64,000 bases of DNA from an uncultured Lachnospiraceae bacterium (GTDB taxonomy: Bacteria; Bacillota; Clostridia; Lachnospirales; Lachnospiraceae): NCBI GenBank assembly GCA_947564735.1, contig CANOEC010000004.1, positions 1 to 64,000 of the forward strand. Reading direction: 5' to 3'. Under the pieces are notes generated by a model, which searched no databases, had not been told where the DNA came from, and worked only from the letters and a program-made list of their open reading frames with translations. A program made the position numbers and the translations under genes. Below are positions 1 to 8,406 of this stretch, one piece after another. The first letter of the stretch is position 1. Each line of letters starts with the position of its first letter.

Positions 1-251
1 AACTGTATGCCGTGATTTACAATAAGCAACACGCCAACGCCTATGACAATCCATAAGACTGTGGCTTTCTTTTCTTTCCCTTTTTTCTTGTTGCAGAAAA
101 AATTTCTTTTATAAAGAAATTGAAAAAGCAATCCAACACCTACAAGGCAGATACCAACAATCAATGATACGATTGAAATAGTCTGCATGATTTCCGCACT
201 TGGAACAGGTACAAAATCGGGAATTGGAAAATTCTGAATTGCCAAATTCAT
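1..251 (-). CDS. Small membrane protein, partial
   Basis: A reading frame opens with ATG at 251 and runs without a stop off the left edge of the window, so the C-terminus is missing. It begins MNLAIQNFPIPDFVPVPS, then has a hydrophobic segment (about residues 23-45), a very basic stretch with many lysines, and a second hydrophobic segment (about 64-80). This is a small protein with two membrane helices. It follows the ABC permease gene by 18 bp on the same strand and is probably the last or next gene of that exporter operon. I do not recognise a family; a role as an exporter accessory subunit is inferred from position only. Confidence 0.55.
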   Translation of the reverse strand, partial: MNLAIQNFPIPDFVPVPSAEIMQTISIVSLIVGICLVGVGLLFQFLYKRNFFCNKKKGKEKKATVLWIVIGVGVLLIVNHGIQ

Positions 252-269
252 ATTATCGCCCCCTTTCTT

Positions 270-965
270 TTAATTGCTTAAATCTGACAAAATCATTTTC
301 CTCATTGCGATTGCCGAAAAAGCAACTCCTACAATGCCAAAAATAATTGCCGCAACGGGAATTGATAAAAGTCCTGCGCTGCTTCCCTGTGAGTTTGACG
401 CTATGGCAACAATAACGATAGATGAAACAACGGTTGCAATCGTTGATTTCTTTATCATTCCAACATACAGCGGGAGAAGCCCCAACAGGATAGCGGATAT
501 TGTTGTAACCGTCTGTACCAGTATGTTTCCAAAGCTGAACGTGACAAAATCAAACCATTTTCCCGCAAGAAAGATACTGGCATATTGGAAGATATTTGAC
601 AGCGCATGAAACAAAAACATAATGCCACATATCAAAATCAGTTTTGACATAATCAGTTTTGTGCGGATGATTGGGTAGGTGAAAAGCAAACTGATTGTCT
701 TGTTTCTGTATTCTTCAATCACGAATACGGAAATCAATACCGCTTCCCATACAATCAGAGTCGTCTTTACAAGCATTGCCGCCAATGTAACAGTATCTAA
801 CCGGACTGGGGCAAATCCCGGAAGCGTGGATATATTGCCGCTTGCAGTCAAAAGGCTGGACGTAAAGACGGAGAGCAGAAAGATGATAAAGTTAGCTGCT
901 AACAGCCCGGCAATATGCGGCTTTAATGGCACTTTTTTAATTTCCATGCGGATAAGATTCCACAT
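270..965 (-). CDS. ABC-2 type transporter permease
   Basis: A membrane protein of about 231 residues with six predicted hydrophobic helices (one near residues 20-40, the others between about 65 and 225), the layout of ABC-2 permeases of the drug or lantibiotic exporter type. I chose ATG at 965 (MWNLIRMEIKK) because a GGAGGAGGTG ribosome site lies just upstream; the GTG three codons earlier is inside that site. The start overlaps the end of the ATPase gene by 29 bp, which suggests translational coupling. It would form the membrane channel for the ATPase encoded at 937-1698. The substrate cannot be told from sequence. Confidence 0.85.
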   Translation of the reverse strand: MWNLIRMEIKKVPLKPHIAGLLAANFIIFLLSVFTSSLLTASGNISTLPGFAPVRLDTVTLAAMLVKTTLIVWEAVLISVFVIEEYRNKTISLLFTYPIIRTKLIMSKLILICGIMFLFHALSNIFQYASIFLAGKWFDFVTFSFGNILVQTVTTISAILLGLLPLYVGMIKKSTIATVVSSIVIVAIASNSQGSSAGLLSIPVAAIIFGIVGVAFSAIAMRKMILSDLSN

Positions 966-1698
966 TGTTTTCACCTCCTCCCAATAAGCCTAAATAATAG
1001 GTTTCAAGGTCTATCCCTTTTTCTGTGAGTTCTTTCATTGATACCTCTGCAAGCATAGCGCCGTGGTCGATAATTCCGATTGTATCGGCAATTTTAGATA
1101 ATTCGTCAAGGATATGGCTGGATATTAAAATGCTTGTGTGGTATTCATGGTTGATTCGCAACAACAGTTCCCGCACTTCGATAATTCCCTGTGGGTCTAA
1201 GCCGTTTATAGGTTCGTCTAAAATAAGCAAATCCGGCTTCGTGAGCATCGCCCTTGCAAGCGCAAGCCGCTGCTTCATTCCCAATGAAAATTTCCCCACG
1301 GCTTTATTTCCTGTTTCTGCAATTCCTAACAATGACAGCGTTTCCATGATGTTTTCCGAAGCGCAGCATTCGTTGTCTGCGCCCATGTACCGGCAATGGA
1401 GTTCCATGTTTTCGTATGCGCTTAAATGGCTGTAAAAAACAGGGCTTTCAATAATGCTGCCGATACGGGAGAAAACAGGATTGTTCCCCTTGTTGATCGT
1501 TTCGCCTAATAAACATACCGTACCTGTATCGAGAAAGATGATGTGATACAATGATTTCATCAGTGAAGTTTTTCCCGCGCCGTTTGCACCCAAAAATCCA
1601 TATACTTCCCCTTGCTTTACACTCATGCAAATATCATTCAATATGGGGCTGCCCTCAATGGATTTTGATAAATGTCGGACTTCAACCGCATTTGTCAT
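937..1698 (-). CDS. ABC transporter ATP-binding protein
   Basis: ATPase of 253 residues of the ABC exporter class (BcrA/CcmA-like). Visible motifs in order: Walker A GANGAGKTSL near residue 40, signature FSLGMKQRLALA near 137, Walker B LLILDEP near 158, and the switch histidine in LISSHILDEL near 193. It powers export through the permease encoded just downstream. Its ATG overlaps the stop of the upstream DUF4177 gene as ATGA, so the cluster TetR, DUF4177, ATPase, permease and small membrane protein reads as one operon. Drug or peptide export is the likely role by family and by TetR control. Confidence 0.92.
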   Translation of the reverse strand: MTNAVEVRHLSKSIEGSPILNDICMSVKQGEVYGFLGANGAGKTSLMKSLYHIIFLDTGTVCLLGETINKGNNPVFSRIGSIIESPVFYSHLSAYENMELHCRYMGADNECCASENIMETLSLLGIAETGNKAVGKFSLGMKQRLALARAMLTKPDLLILDEPINGLDPQGIIEVRELLLRINHEYHTSILISSHILDELSKIADTIGIIDHGAMLAEVSMKELTEKGIDLETYYLGLLGGGENNVESYPHGN

Positions 1699-1925
1699 TC
1701 ACTCGCCCCCTTTTCGAGGCATAACCGCCTTTTGAATATGAAAGTTGCTTTCTGCGCAATTCCGATAAGAGAATACCCGGAGCTGCCTATGCACGGATAG
1801 GAAAAGCAAGTAACCAGTTCCCAACCGTTCTTACCGTAATGGTTTAGCTTATCAGACAATGATTTTTCGGAAATGTCTGTTTCCTTGCTGTCGATTGATA
1901 TGGTTTTGTACTCAAATTCCGTCAT
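1695..1925 (-). CDS. DUF4177-like small protein
   Basis: A 76-residue protein matching the DUF4177 pattern: a start FEYKTISID, a central GKNGWELV and a final FIFKRRL. Such proteins are common small partners in Firmicutes operons and their function is unknown. A good ribosome site (AAGGAG) lies before the ATG. It sits between the TetR regulator gene (11 bp away) and the ABC ATPase (ATGA overlap), so it is very likely cotranscribed with both. Confidence 0.75.
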   Translation of the reverse strand: MTEFEYKTISIDSKETDISEKSLSDKLNHYGKNGWELVTCFSYPCIGSSGYSLIGIAQKATFIFKRRLCLEKGASE

Positions 1926-1936
1926 AAAAATCTCCT

Positions 1937-2527
1937 TTACTCAAAAATATCTGCCACAAGGCTATCCACCATGAAATCGAAAACAGCGAAATAATCACAA
2001 GTGACGGAAAGTGTTTCTTTTGCATTGACTGTTGACAGCAGCGCACTTAAAATTCCATACGCCTGTGCTTCCTCCATTTTCAGATTGAGGTTTGCGGCAT
2101 GGAAAACCTGTCTGAAAAAATCAAAACTGTCAAATTTGATTTTCTTAATTGTTTCTTCGGGTAGCTTTGTTACAAAAGACTGGAAATCCGGCGTATTGAC
2201 ATTGTAGAGGAACGGCTTGCTGTCATATTCCCGGAAAAGCTTTTTCATGGACTGTGCAAATCCCTCTTTGGTCTGGCTGTTCCTGTTTATGTCGATAATT
2301 TTTTCTGTCAACCTCCTTTGTATATTTGTGATTGTTTCAAGAAATAAATCTTCTTTTGTCGGGTAGAGCGTATAAAAAGTCCCAATAGATATAACTGCCT
2401 TATCGCAGAGATTTTTTATGCTTGTCTTTTTATACCCTTGCGCTATCCAACATTCCTCGCATAGTTCTTCCAGCTTTTTGCGGATTGCTTTTTTATCAGC
2501 GTCCGAAAGGACTGGCTTTGATGGCAT
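1937..2527 (-). CDS. TetR/AcrR family transcriptional regulator
   Basis: A 196-residue one-component repressor. The N-terminal helix-turn-helix spans about residues 15-60, with the TetR hallmark ISIGTFYTLYPTKEDLFLETI; the rest is an all-helical ligand-binding domain typical in length. It is the first gene of the ABC exporter operon. A consensus promoter and a perfect 16-bp palindrome lie directly upstream, so autoregulation and control of the exporter are likely. The inducer is unknown. Confidence 0.9.
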   Translation of the reverse strand: MPSKPVLSDADKKAIRKKLEELCEECWIAQGYKKTSIKNLCDKAVISIGTFYTLYPTKEDLFLETITNIQRRLTEKIIDINRNSQTKEGFAQSMKKLFREYDSKPFLYNVNTPDFQSFVTKLPEETIKKIKFDSFDFFRQVFHAANLNLKMEEAQAYGILSALLSTVNAKETLSVTCDYFAVFDFMVDSLVADIFE

Positions 2528-2558
2528 AGTTTTACTTCTCCTTTCTTCTGAACTGTAT

Positions 2559-2574
2559 TTGCGAATATTCGCAA
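2559..2574. promoter_or_regulatory. Palindromic operator, probable TetR site
   Basis: TTGCGAATATTCGCAA is a perfect 16-bp palindrome located 18 bp downstream of the -10 box, where a bound repressor would block transcription. A degenerate second copy (atattcataagca) follows on its right. Assignment to the adjacent TetR protein is inference from position and symmetry. Confidence 0.7.
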
Positions 2575-2591
2575 TAAATATTCATAAGCAA

Positions 2592-2620
2592 ATAATAGTA
2601 CGACTGAAAGCTATTGTCAA
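2592..2620 (-). promoter_or_regulatory. Sigma-A type promoter of the tetR-ABC operon
   Basis: On the minus strand TTGACA (2615-2620) and TATTAT (2592-2597) are separated by exactly 17 bp. The promoter reads into the TetR gene, whose ATG is about 65 bp downstream of the -10. Confidence 0.75.
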
Positions 2621-2639
2621 GTAGGGAATTTGATTAAAC

Positions 2640-3036
2640 TATGCGGTATTGCTTAGCAGAAAAAAGATTTGGAGAAAAATAGAAAGAATAAATGGGCGAA
2701 TGGGATTCCGCCATAATCTGCATCGTGGGAAAATTAAAACTTTTGGATTTTTCCACAATACTACTACAACTTCTGAATCCCAAACGCTATATAACTTTCC
2801 AATTTGCTCCTAAAACCGTTGATTATTCCACGTTAGAAGTCTCACTTTGAGTATCCTAGGACATGGCAAAAGTCAAGCAGATTTCGTTCATATGCAAGTG
2901 GATCTCAAAGGAATATTGATGGACTCAGATGCGTGGAATAATCACCGCTTTTAATGCAACTAAGAAAAGCCCTGCAGTGTGCAGAGCCTTTCTACCTTTT
3001 AAAGATATCTAGTCAACCAATAATCAAAAAAATTTA
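2640..3036. other. Gene-free region with an inverted repeat and a terminator-like hairpin
   Basis: No convincing gene is seen. GATTATTCCACG (2821-2832) and CGTGGAATAATC (2932-2943) form a perfect 12-bp inverted repeat 123 bp apart. GCCCTGCA-gtg-TGCAGAGC (2969-2987) is a short hairpin followed by a mixed T-rich stretch, a possible terminator on the plus strand. The inverted repeat could be the trace of a small mobile element, but no target duplication was identified. Confidence 0.4.
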
Positions 3037-3219
3037 TTATATATGTTGATTTTTTGTTCCATTTTCTGAAATTATTTCAACCAGTTCTGAATATGACACA
3101 ATAGGAAAACCAATTTCTTTATATCTTGAAACCATAACCTTATTCATACACATATTCATAATTCTCTGAATCCTTTTTTTCAATTTTCCACGAGAAAGGC
3201 TCCTAAAAAAGATAATCAT
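3037..3219 (-). CDS. Hypothetical small protein overlapping the 197-aa gene
   Basis: A 60-codon frame starting 17 bp before the end of the 197-aa gene in another frame. It is basic at the N-terminus (KRIQRIMNMCMNKVMVSRYK) and acidic later. It could be translationally coupled to the upstream gene, or could be the out-of-frame tail of that gene after a frameshift. Evidence is only length, strand and overlap. Confidence 0.3.
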   Translation of the reverse strand: MIIFFRSLSRGKLKKRIQRIMNMCMNKVMVSRYKEIGFPIVSYSELVEIISENGTKNQHI

Positions 3220-3796
3220 TCACTTGAAACGGATATTCACTCAATTTCTCTCGAAAATATTCAACAACGGCTTCATTTTCCGTATCATATCCCACATCAA
3301 GCATATCAAATACAATTGCACCTTTTGCAATATAGCGACCTTGATATTTCCAAGTAAAATAATGCGCAGCATCACTCCCAAATCCAAAAGTGCTCTTGTA
3401 ATCTCTCTCTTTTGAATAAGAAAGATATTCAAATAATTCATCAGTATCTTCCATAAAATCAAGATAGTAAATTACATCCAGTGCAGTGCATATTTTTCTT
3501 TCCAGCACCCCTGCCTTACCCATCGAAACATGTATCTGATTGGGGTTTGTAAAGCTGTCATAGATTAAATATTCTATTGGCATATCAGGTGAAATACAAA
3601 GTCCTCTTAATCCTTTTTCTTCAAACCGATTATATGTTTCTGCAATTTGAAGCTTACCGCTTTTATGATATTCCTCAATATTTTCAATTTCCTTCTCTAA
3701 CTGATTATTTTCATATTCATCTGCATTAATTGCAAAAATCGCACCACGAGAAAATCTATACGTATTTGTAACTTTTAACAATTTATCTATCTTCAT
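3203..3796 (-). CDS. Hypothetical protein, 197 aa
   Basis: Soluble protein beginning MKIDKLLKVTNTYRFSRGAIFAIN, with a helical charged stretch near residues 30-50 and a mixed alpha/beta remainder. It has no signal peptide or membrane segment. I do not recognise the family. The sequence is not repetitive and is AT-rich compared with the redox cluster to its right, which hints at acquired DNA. A 60-residue frame overlaps its 3' end. Function unknown. Confidence 0.5.
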   Translation of the reverse strand: MKIDKLLKVTNTYRFSRGAIFAINADEYENNQLEKEIENIEEYHKSGKLQIAETYNRFEEKGLRGLCISPDMPIEYLIYDSFTNPNQIHVSMGKAGVLERKICTALDVIYYLDFMEDTDELFEYLSYSKERDYKSTFGFGSDAAHYFTWKYQGRYIAKGAIVFDMLDVGYDTENEAVVEYFREKLSEYPFQVNDYLF

Positions 3797-4028
3797 TCGA
3801 ATAGCCGGAAATACATCTGTTTTTATTTGTCATTTCAAGGTCCTTTCGAAAATGGTGTAATAAGCGCCTTTCCATGTTGCAATAGGCTTTTCCAAGACAT
3901 TTCAAAATTCAGCCGTATAAAATCAACATTTTATAGAATCTATGTTGCTCAAAGCGTATACAATTCATTTTGGGGTAATCATTTAGATGACTTAAGGATT
4001 GTAAAAGAAAATAACCAGACACTGAAGA

Positions 4029-4379
4029 TCAATCTGTGTTCTGGTTATGTAAATTTTTTTGTTTTTGGTAACGATGATATTTTTTCGATGATAATATTTT
4101 TTGCTTTTTCGATTCTAACGACCATACCTTGGTCGAATCTATATATTCCTCAAGTTCTGTTATGATTGTATAATAATCACGGTAATGTGTCTTTTGAGAT
4201 ACAGATAAATCTAAAATACATTGCTGAAATTTTTCATATATAGAAAAAAATCTATCAATTTTAACGAAGACTAATTGCTGCATTTTTAATGTTATATCAG
4301 GATTAACTCGTGTACAAAGAATGTCAGAGTTACCGTTTTTCCTCGGACTCCCTAAAAGAATCAATACCTTTTTACTCAT
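4029..4379 (-). pseudogene. Chimeric remnant with an NADPH-dependent FMN reductase N-terminus
   Basis: The frame begins MSKKVLILLGSPRKNGNSD, the FMN-phosphate loop of NADPH-dependent FMN reductase/flavodoxin-like proteins (usually 180 residues or more). After about 22 residues the match ends and an unrelated lysine-rich helical sequence follows to residue 116. The flavin fold is therefore missing. I read it as a fusion created by a deletion between two former genes, not a working enzyme. Confidence 0.5.
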
Positions 4380-4409
4380 TTTTTACCTCCATCTCACATT
4401 TCCTTTTTA

Positions 4410-5084
4410 TTATAATGCCAAACCATCAACCCATGAACGGACATCTTCCTCAGAAGGTCTTGATGAAAACCGTTTTCCCTCCAGCCATGTTCCGGTTCCG
4501 GCGGTCTCTTCCAGCAATTCGCCGCTTTCTCCAAAGCCGGAGCTGGCTGACGTACAAAACGGGATGACCGTCTTTCCAGTAAAATCGTTTGCAGAAATAA
4601 ATCCGTCTACCGGCCATGCGGCAATTCCCCACCAAATGGGATAGCCGATCAGCACAGTATCGTATTCTTCCCAATTTGCAACCATTGTCTCGGTCAGCGG
4701 AATATCCCGCAGGGATTCATCACTATGCTCACGGGAAACACGGCTGTCCTCATCCGTCCAGTCTAAATCTTCACTTGTATAAATTTCTGTGGGAGTCAAC
4801 TCAAAGAGATCCGCCCCTGCAGCTTCGGCAACAATTTCAGCAACCGCTTTCGTGTTGCCGGAAGCAGAATAATAAACTACAAGAATCTTGCCGCTGCCGT
4901 CTGTCGGATGTTCGGTTTCAGAAGGCATTTCCTTTGGTGCTGACATTTCCTGCTCTGTTACTGAGTTTTCCGTCTCTGTTTTAGATGTTGTGTCCGCTTC
5001 GTCATTTGGATGCTTATCGCCACCACATCCAGCAAGACCGAAAACCATAAACATACAAAGTGCAATAGATAGAATTTTTTTCAT
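4410..5084 (-). CDS. Flavodoxin-domain lipoprotein
   Basis: A 224-residue exported flavoprotein. A lipoprotein signal peptide ends in the lipobox LAGC (cysteine near residue 20), followed by an acidic Ser/Thr/Glu linker to about residue 67. The flavodoxin fold starts at ILVVYYSASGNTKAVAEIV, whose SASGNTK loop binds the FMN phosphate; GYPIWWGIAAWPVDGF further on is the second FMN loop. It probably carries electrons at the outer face of the membrane. It is the last of a same-strand set with the alcohol dehydrogenase and aldo/keto reductases. A ribosome site AAGGAG precedes the start. Confidence 0.85.
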   Translation of the reverse strand: MKKILSIALCMFMVFGLAGCGGDKHPNDEADTTSKTETENSVTEQEMSAPKEMPSETEHPTDGSGKILVVYYSASGNTKAVAEIVAEAAGADLFELTPTEIYTSEDLDWTDEDSRVSREHSDESLRDIPLTETMVANWEEYDTVLIGYPIWWGIAAWPVDGFISANDFTGKTVIPFCTSASSGFGESGELLEETAGTGTWLEGKRFSSRPSEEDVRSWVDGLAL

Positions 5085-5103
5085 ATAAACTTCTCCTTTT
5101 CAA

Positions 5104-6273
5104 TCAGAAACATTCTTTCAATATTTCGTAGATTTCTTCGTGGCTCATTTTCTTATAGCTGCCGGGAGCAAGACTGCAGGAGTCAGCAATGGCTTTCAAA
5201 TCTGTGTCCTCAGTCACTCCCAACTCACGCAGGGTCGTTGGAAGTCCTATTTCCCGGATAAAATCCTCCAATGCTTCCACGCCTGCCGCCGCCAGCTCTT
5301 CCTCACTTTTTCCTTCACAGGGGATATTCCAGACATTTACCGCAAACCGGGCAAATTTGGTAAGTCCGTTCCTGTAAATATGACGGTAATAAACCGGGTG
5401 CAGGACACTTAACCCCTCTCCATGATTGCAGTTTGTATACGCGCCAAGCTGATGCTCCATCTGATGGCATTCAAAATCCGTTTTTTTGCCCAGCTTGATG
5501 ATACGGTTCTCTGCCATTGCCGCATCCCACATCAGATTGCTCCGGGCTGTATCATCCTGCGGGTTCTTGATTGCCCCACGGAGATTCCGGATCGTATTTT
5601 TCATAAGCGCTTCGGAAATATCGTCAGAAACATTATCTTCATCTGGTTCACTGAAATAAATCTCCATAATATGTGACAGCGTATCAAAGCCTCCCGAAAC
5701 CATCTGCCTGGCGGGTACGCTGTAGGTATAGGCCGGATCAAGAAGGGCAAATTTCGGATTGCATTTCGGGTAATCCCTTCCTGTCTTTATTTTCAGTTCT
5801 TCATTTGTAATGACAGCTCCGCCGTTCATTTCACTTCCTGTGCCCGCCGCTGTTACGATAACCCCCAGCGGTAAAGGCTCAAAATCAAAGACGCCTGCAC
5901 TTGCCCAAAAATCATCCCATACATCACCGTCATAGACTGCCGCTATGGAGATTGCCTTGCAACAGTCCATCACGCTTCCGCCTCCGACGCCAAGAATCAG
6001 ATCAGCGTGGCTTTCCTTTGCCAGTGCTGCACCCTCAAGCACCTTTGCATAAGTCGGGTTTGGCATGATCCCGGAAAATTCTATGACGTTCTTCCCTAAA
6101 GATTTTAAAATACCGATGACCTCATCATAAATTCCATTTTTTCTGATAGACCCTCCGCCATATGCCAGCATGATATTGTCCCCGTAAGGTCTTACAAGGC
6201 TGGCCAGGTATTCTTTCACACAGCTTTTCCCGAAATAAGTCTTTGTTGCGTTCTCAAAAATAAAATTGTTCAT
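5104..6273 (-). CDS. Iron-containing alcohol dehydrogenase (YqhD/butanol dehydrogenase type)
   Basis: A 389-residue group III alcohol dehydrogenase. The nucleotide site GGGSVMDCCKAI is near residue 97, and the metal-binding histidines lie in SHIMEIYF and HQMEHQLGAYTNCNHGEG (about residues 200-290). Length is normal for the family. It should interconvert aldehydes and alcohols with NAD(P)H in the cytoplasm. It begins 3 bp after the stop of the double-esterase gene and lies 19 bp upstream of the flavodoxin gene, so they probably share an mRNA. Substrate cannot be assigned. Confidence 0.92.
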   Translation of the reverse strand: MNNFIFENATKTYFGKSCVKEYLASLVRPYGDNIMLAYGGGSIRKNGIYDEVIGILKSLGKNVIEFSGIMPNPTYAKVLEGAALAKESHADLILGVGGGSVMDCCKAISIAAVYDGDVWDDFWASAGVFDFEPLPLGVIVTAAGTGSEMNGGAVITNEELKIKTGRDYPKCNPKFALLDPAYTYSVPARQMVSGGFDTLSHIMEIYFSEPDEDNVSDDISEALMKNTIRNLRGAIKNPQDDTARSNLMWDAAMAENRIIKLGKKTDFECHQMEHQLGAYTNCNHGEGLSVLHPVYYRHIYRNGLTKFARFAVNVWNIPCEGKSEEELAAAGVEALEDFIREIGLPTTLRELGVTEDTDLKAIADSCSLAPGSYKKMSHEEIYEILKECF

Positions 6274-6276
6274 CTA

Positions 6277-8322
6277 CTATTCCTCCATCTGATTTTCCCA
6301 AAAGGCAATGGCATCACTGACCCATCCTTCCGCAACTGTCCCCGTGCCGATTCCAAATCCATGACCCAGTCCATCATAGGAATGAAATTCTGTCGGTATG
6401 CCCAGAGCCTCCAATTTATCCAGTCTGCCCTGCATAGTCCTCCAGTCTGCAATCCCGTCCCTTGTGCCAACACACACATAAGTCGGCGCATCGTCTGGAG
6501 AAACATCTGTATAACCTGTGTATTGCATGATCACCGCTGCTGCCTGCGGAATATCTTCCCTCCCGGTAAACTGCTTCAAATAGCTTTCGTTTCCCAGCGT
6601 TGCCGCCATTCTTGCCCCCGCTGAACCGCCCCAAAGAGAATAGCCTTCCGGATTCACCTGAAGCGCATCCGCATTATCATAAATAAAGCAGATTGCTTTC
6701 GCTAAATCCTCATAGGCTCTGTCCGGCCTGTAGATCAATGCAAAGGAATGATATCCCTGCTGGCTCACTTCCAAGGCATGGGGAAAACTATCATGCATAG
6801 CACCCACGTACATAAATCCGCCGCCGGCATTCATGACTGCAAACTCCGCTCCCGGCTTCCCACGGAAGAGAAACAGCCCGGTATCCTTTTTTGATGCATC
6901 CTCTTCCATTTCCTCTTCTGTGTAAATGCTGTAAAATACAGGCGTCCCTTCTGCGGCTTCCCGTTTCAGCTCATTCAGTATTTCCACCGTCTTTTCCGGC
7001 CGGATATTGGAATACCAGACATACACTCCGCTATTGCTGATCTCCTCCAATGTCATACTGGTATCCACGCTCCTGTCCACAGGGAAAAGCAGCCTTCCAA
7101 AACCCTCAAAAACCGGATCATTTATTACATCTGCCACAGTAGAATCCATGGCAAACATACCAATCTTTTCCGTATTGCTTTCCATAGGATTCCCTGTCTC
7201 TCTGTCAGTTTCAGTTTCATCCCATATCCAGCATAATCCATTGTAAAGATATAGGTGCGCATATTCGTAATTGTGTATCCCCCCCTCTTTTTCAAGGTAA
7301 TAAATATTTCCCTCCGTTTCATTGTCGGCAAAACGGAATGTTTCACCCTCGGCAATCATATTGTCAATCTGCTGCCTGAATGAGGAATAAGCAAAATCAT
7401 CTGTTCCCGATGCCGCATAAATAAAGAAATCATTCCATTCATGCCCGGAATCTTCCACCATGGCAGCCATTCTTTTTTCATCGGTAGTAAGGCTCCCGCT
7501 CTCAGGGAAAAAGTATCTGAAATAGTCAAGGCAGTATTCAAATGTGCGCCATGTGGCAACAGAACCCATGGAAAAACCGGCAAATGCCCTGTGGTCACGG
7601 GATGCCTTTATCCCGTCCGCCGTTACATTTTCAGCGTAAGTGCTGTACTGTCCCTCAACTGCCGGGATCAGATCATTTACCAGCTCATTGTGGTAATTTT
7701 CCGTCAGACGCAGGGCAAGTCTGTAATCGCCGCTGTCCGACTCACTTTCATTGTTGTATGTCGGGCACACAACGATCATAGGGCGGATCATTCCGTCCTC
7801 AATGCCGTGGTCGAGAATATTTTTAAACACGCTTTCCCTGCCAGGGACTCCGAGATATGCCGTTTCATTGCTCCATCCGCCATGCATCAGGTAAAACACG
7901 TTGTACTGTTCTTCCTCCGAATAGCCATAAGGCAGATATACAACAGCGCGCTTATTCAGGGGCTTACTTTTCTGGCTGTAAGTCATGGATTCGTAAGTAT
8001 CGTAGTAAAGATTGACCAGTGTTCCCTGTTCGGAAGCCGGCCTGTAATATACCTCCGGAATCTCAGCCAGCTCTGCCGGAAAACGGTTCACTGCTTCCTG
8101 TGCAGCATTCGATCCCGCATCCGTATCAGATACTGCATCCTCTTTTTCTGTTTCCATTAACACATTCGTTTCCTTTTCTTTCCCCCGCTGTTCTTCCATG
8201 CCTTGCTGCTCTTCCACGCGCTGTACTTCCTGTCCGCTTTGCTTTTTTTCGGCACAGGCTGTGGCTGCTCCAGTACACAAAAGCAAAATGACCGCACAGG
8301 CTGCTATGCCTTTTCTTTTCAA
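6277..8322 (-). CDS. Double esterase/hydrolase lipoprotein
   Basis: About 681 residues with two hydrolase domains. I chose the TTG at 8322 because a GGGAGGAGG site lies four bases upstream and because it places a signal peptide (KRKGIAACAVILLLCTG, cysteine in ATAC) at the N-terminus; an upstream TTG at 8385 is less likely. The first domain is an esterase-D/feruloyl-esterase-like alpha/beta hydrolase with nucleophile GFSMGS and YLMHGGWSNE. The second is a lipase/BD-FAE-like hydrolase with nucleophile GGSAGA and a late HSYDGLGHGFG histidine. A surface enzyme cleaving acyl or phenolic esters is likely. The fusion of two hydrolases is unusual. Confidence 0.8.
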   Translation of the reverse strand: MKRKGIAACAVILLLCTGAATACAEKKQSGQEVQRVEEQQGMEEQRGKEKETNVLMETEKEDAVSDTDAGSNAAQEAVNRFPAELAEIPEVYYRPASEQGTLVNLYYDTYESMTYSQKSKPLNKRAVVYLPYGYSEEEQYNVFYLMHGGWSNETAYLGVPGRESVFKNILDHGIEDGMIRPMIVVCPTYNNESESDSGDYRLALRLTENYHNELVNDLIPAVEGQYSTYAENVTADGIKASRDHRAFAGFSMGSVATWRTFEYCLDYFRYFFPESGSLTTDEKRMAAMVEDSGHEWNDFFIYAASGTDDFAYSSFRQQIDNMIAEGETFRFADNETEGNIYYLEKEGGIHNYEYAHLYLYNGLCWIWDETETDRETGNPMESNTEKIGMFAMDSTVADVINDPVFEGFGRLLFPVDRSVDTSMTLEEISNSGVYVWYSNIRPEKTVEILNELKREAAEGTPVFYSIYTEEEMEEDASKKDTGLFLFRGKPGAEFAVMNAGGGFMYVGAMHDSFPHALEVSQQGYHSFALIYRPDRAYEDLAKAICFIYDNADALQVNPEGYSLWGGSAGARMAATLGNESYLKQFTGREDIPQAAAVIMQYTGYTDVSPDDAPTYVCVGTRDGIADWRTMQGRLDKLEALGIPTEFHSYDGLGHGFGIGTGTVAEGWVSDAIAFWENQMEE

Positions 8323-8406
8323 TTTGCCTCCTCCCTTCTTGCCGACCCACGATAGTAGACTACAAGCCAAAATAACGCCCTCCAATCCGCAGCCTGCTGC
8401 AAAAGT

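Noticed and set aside
3827-4165. 112-codon plus-strand frame
   Set aside because: AT-rich, no start signal, and overlaps the chimeric flavoprotein remnant.
7441-8160. 239-codon plus-strand frame opposite the double esterase
   Set aside because: Shadow of a gene with signal peptide and two catalytic serine motifs.
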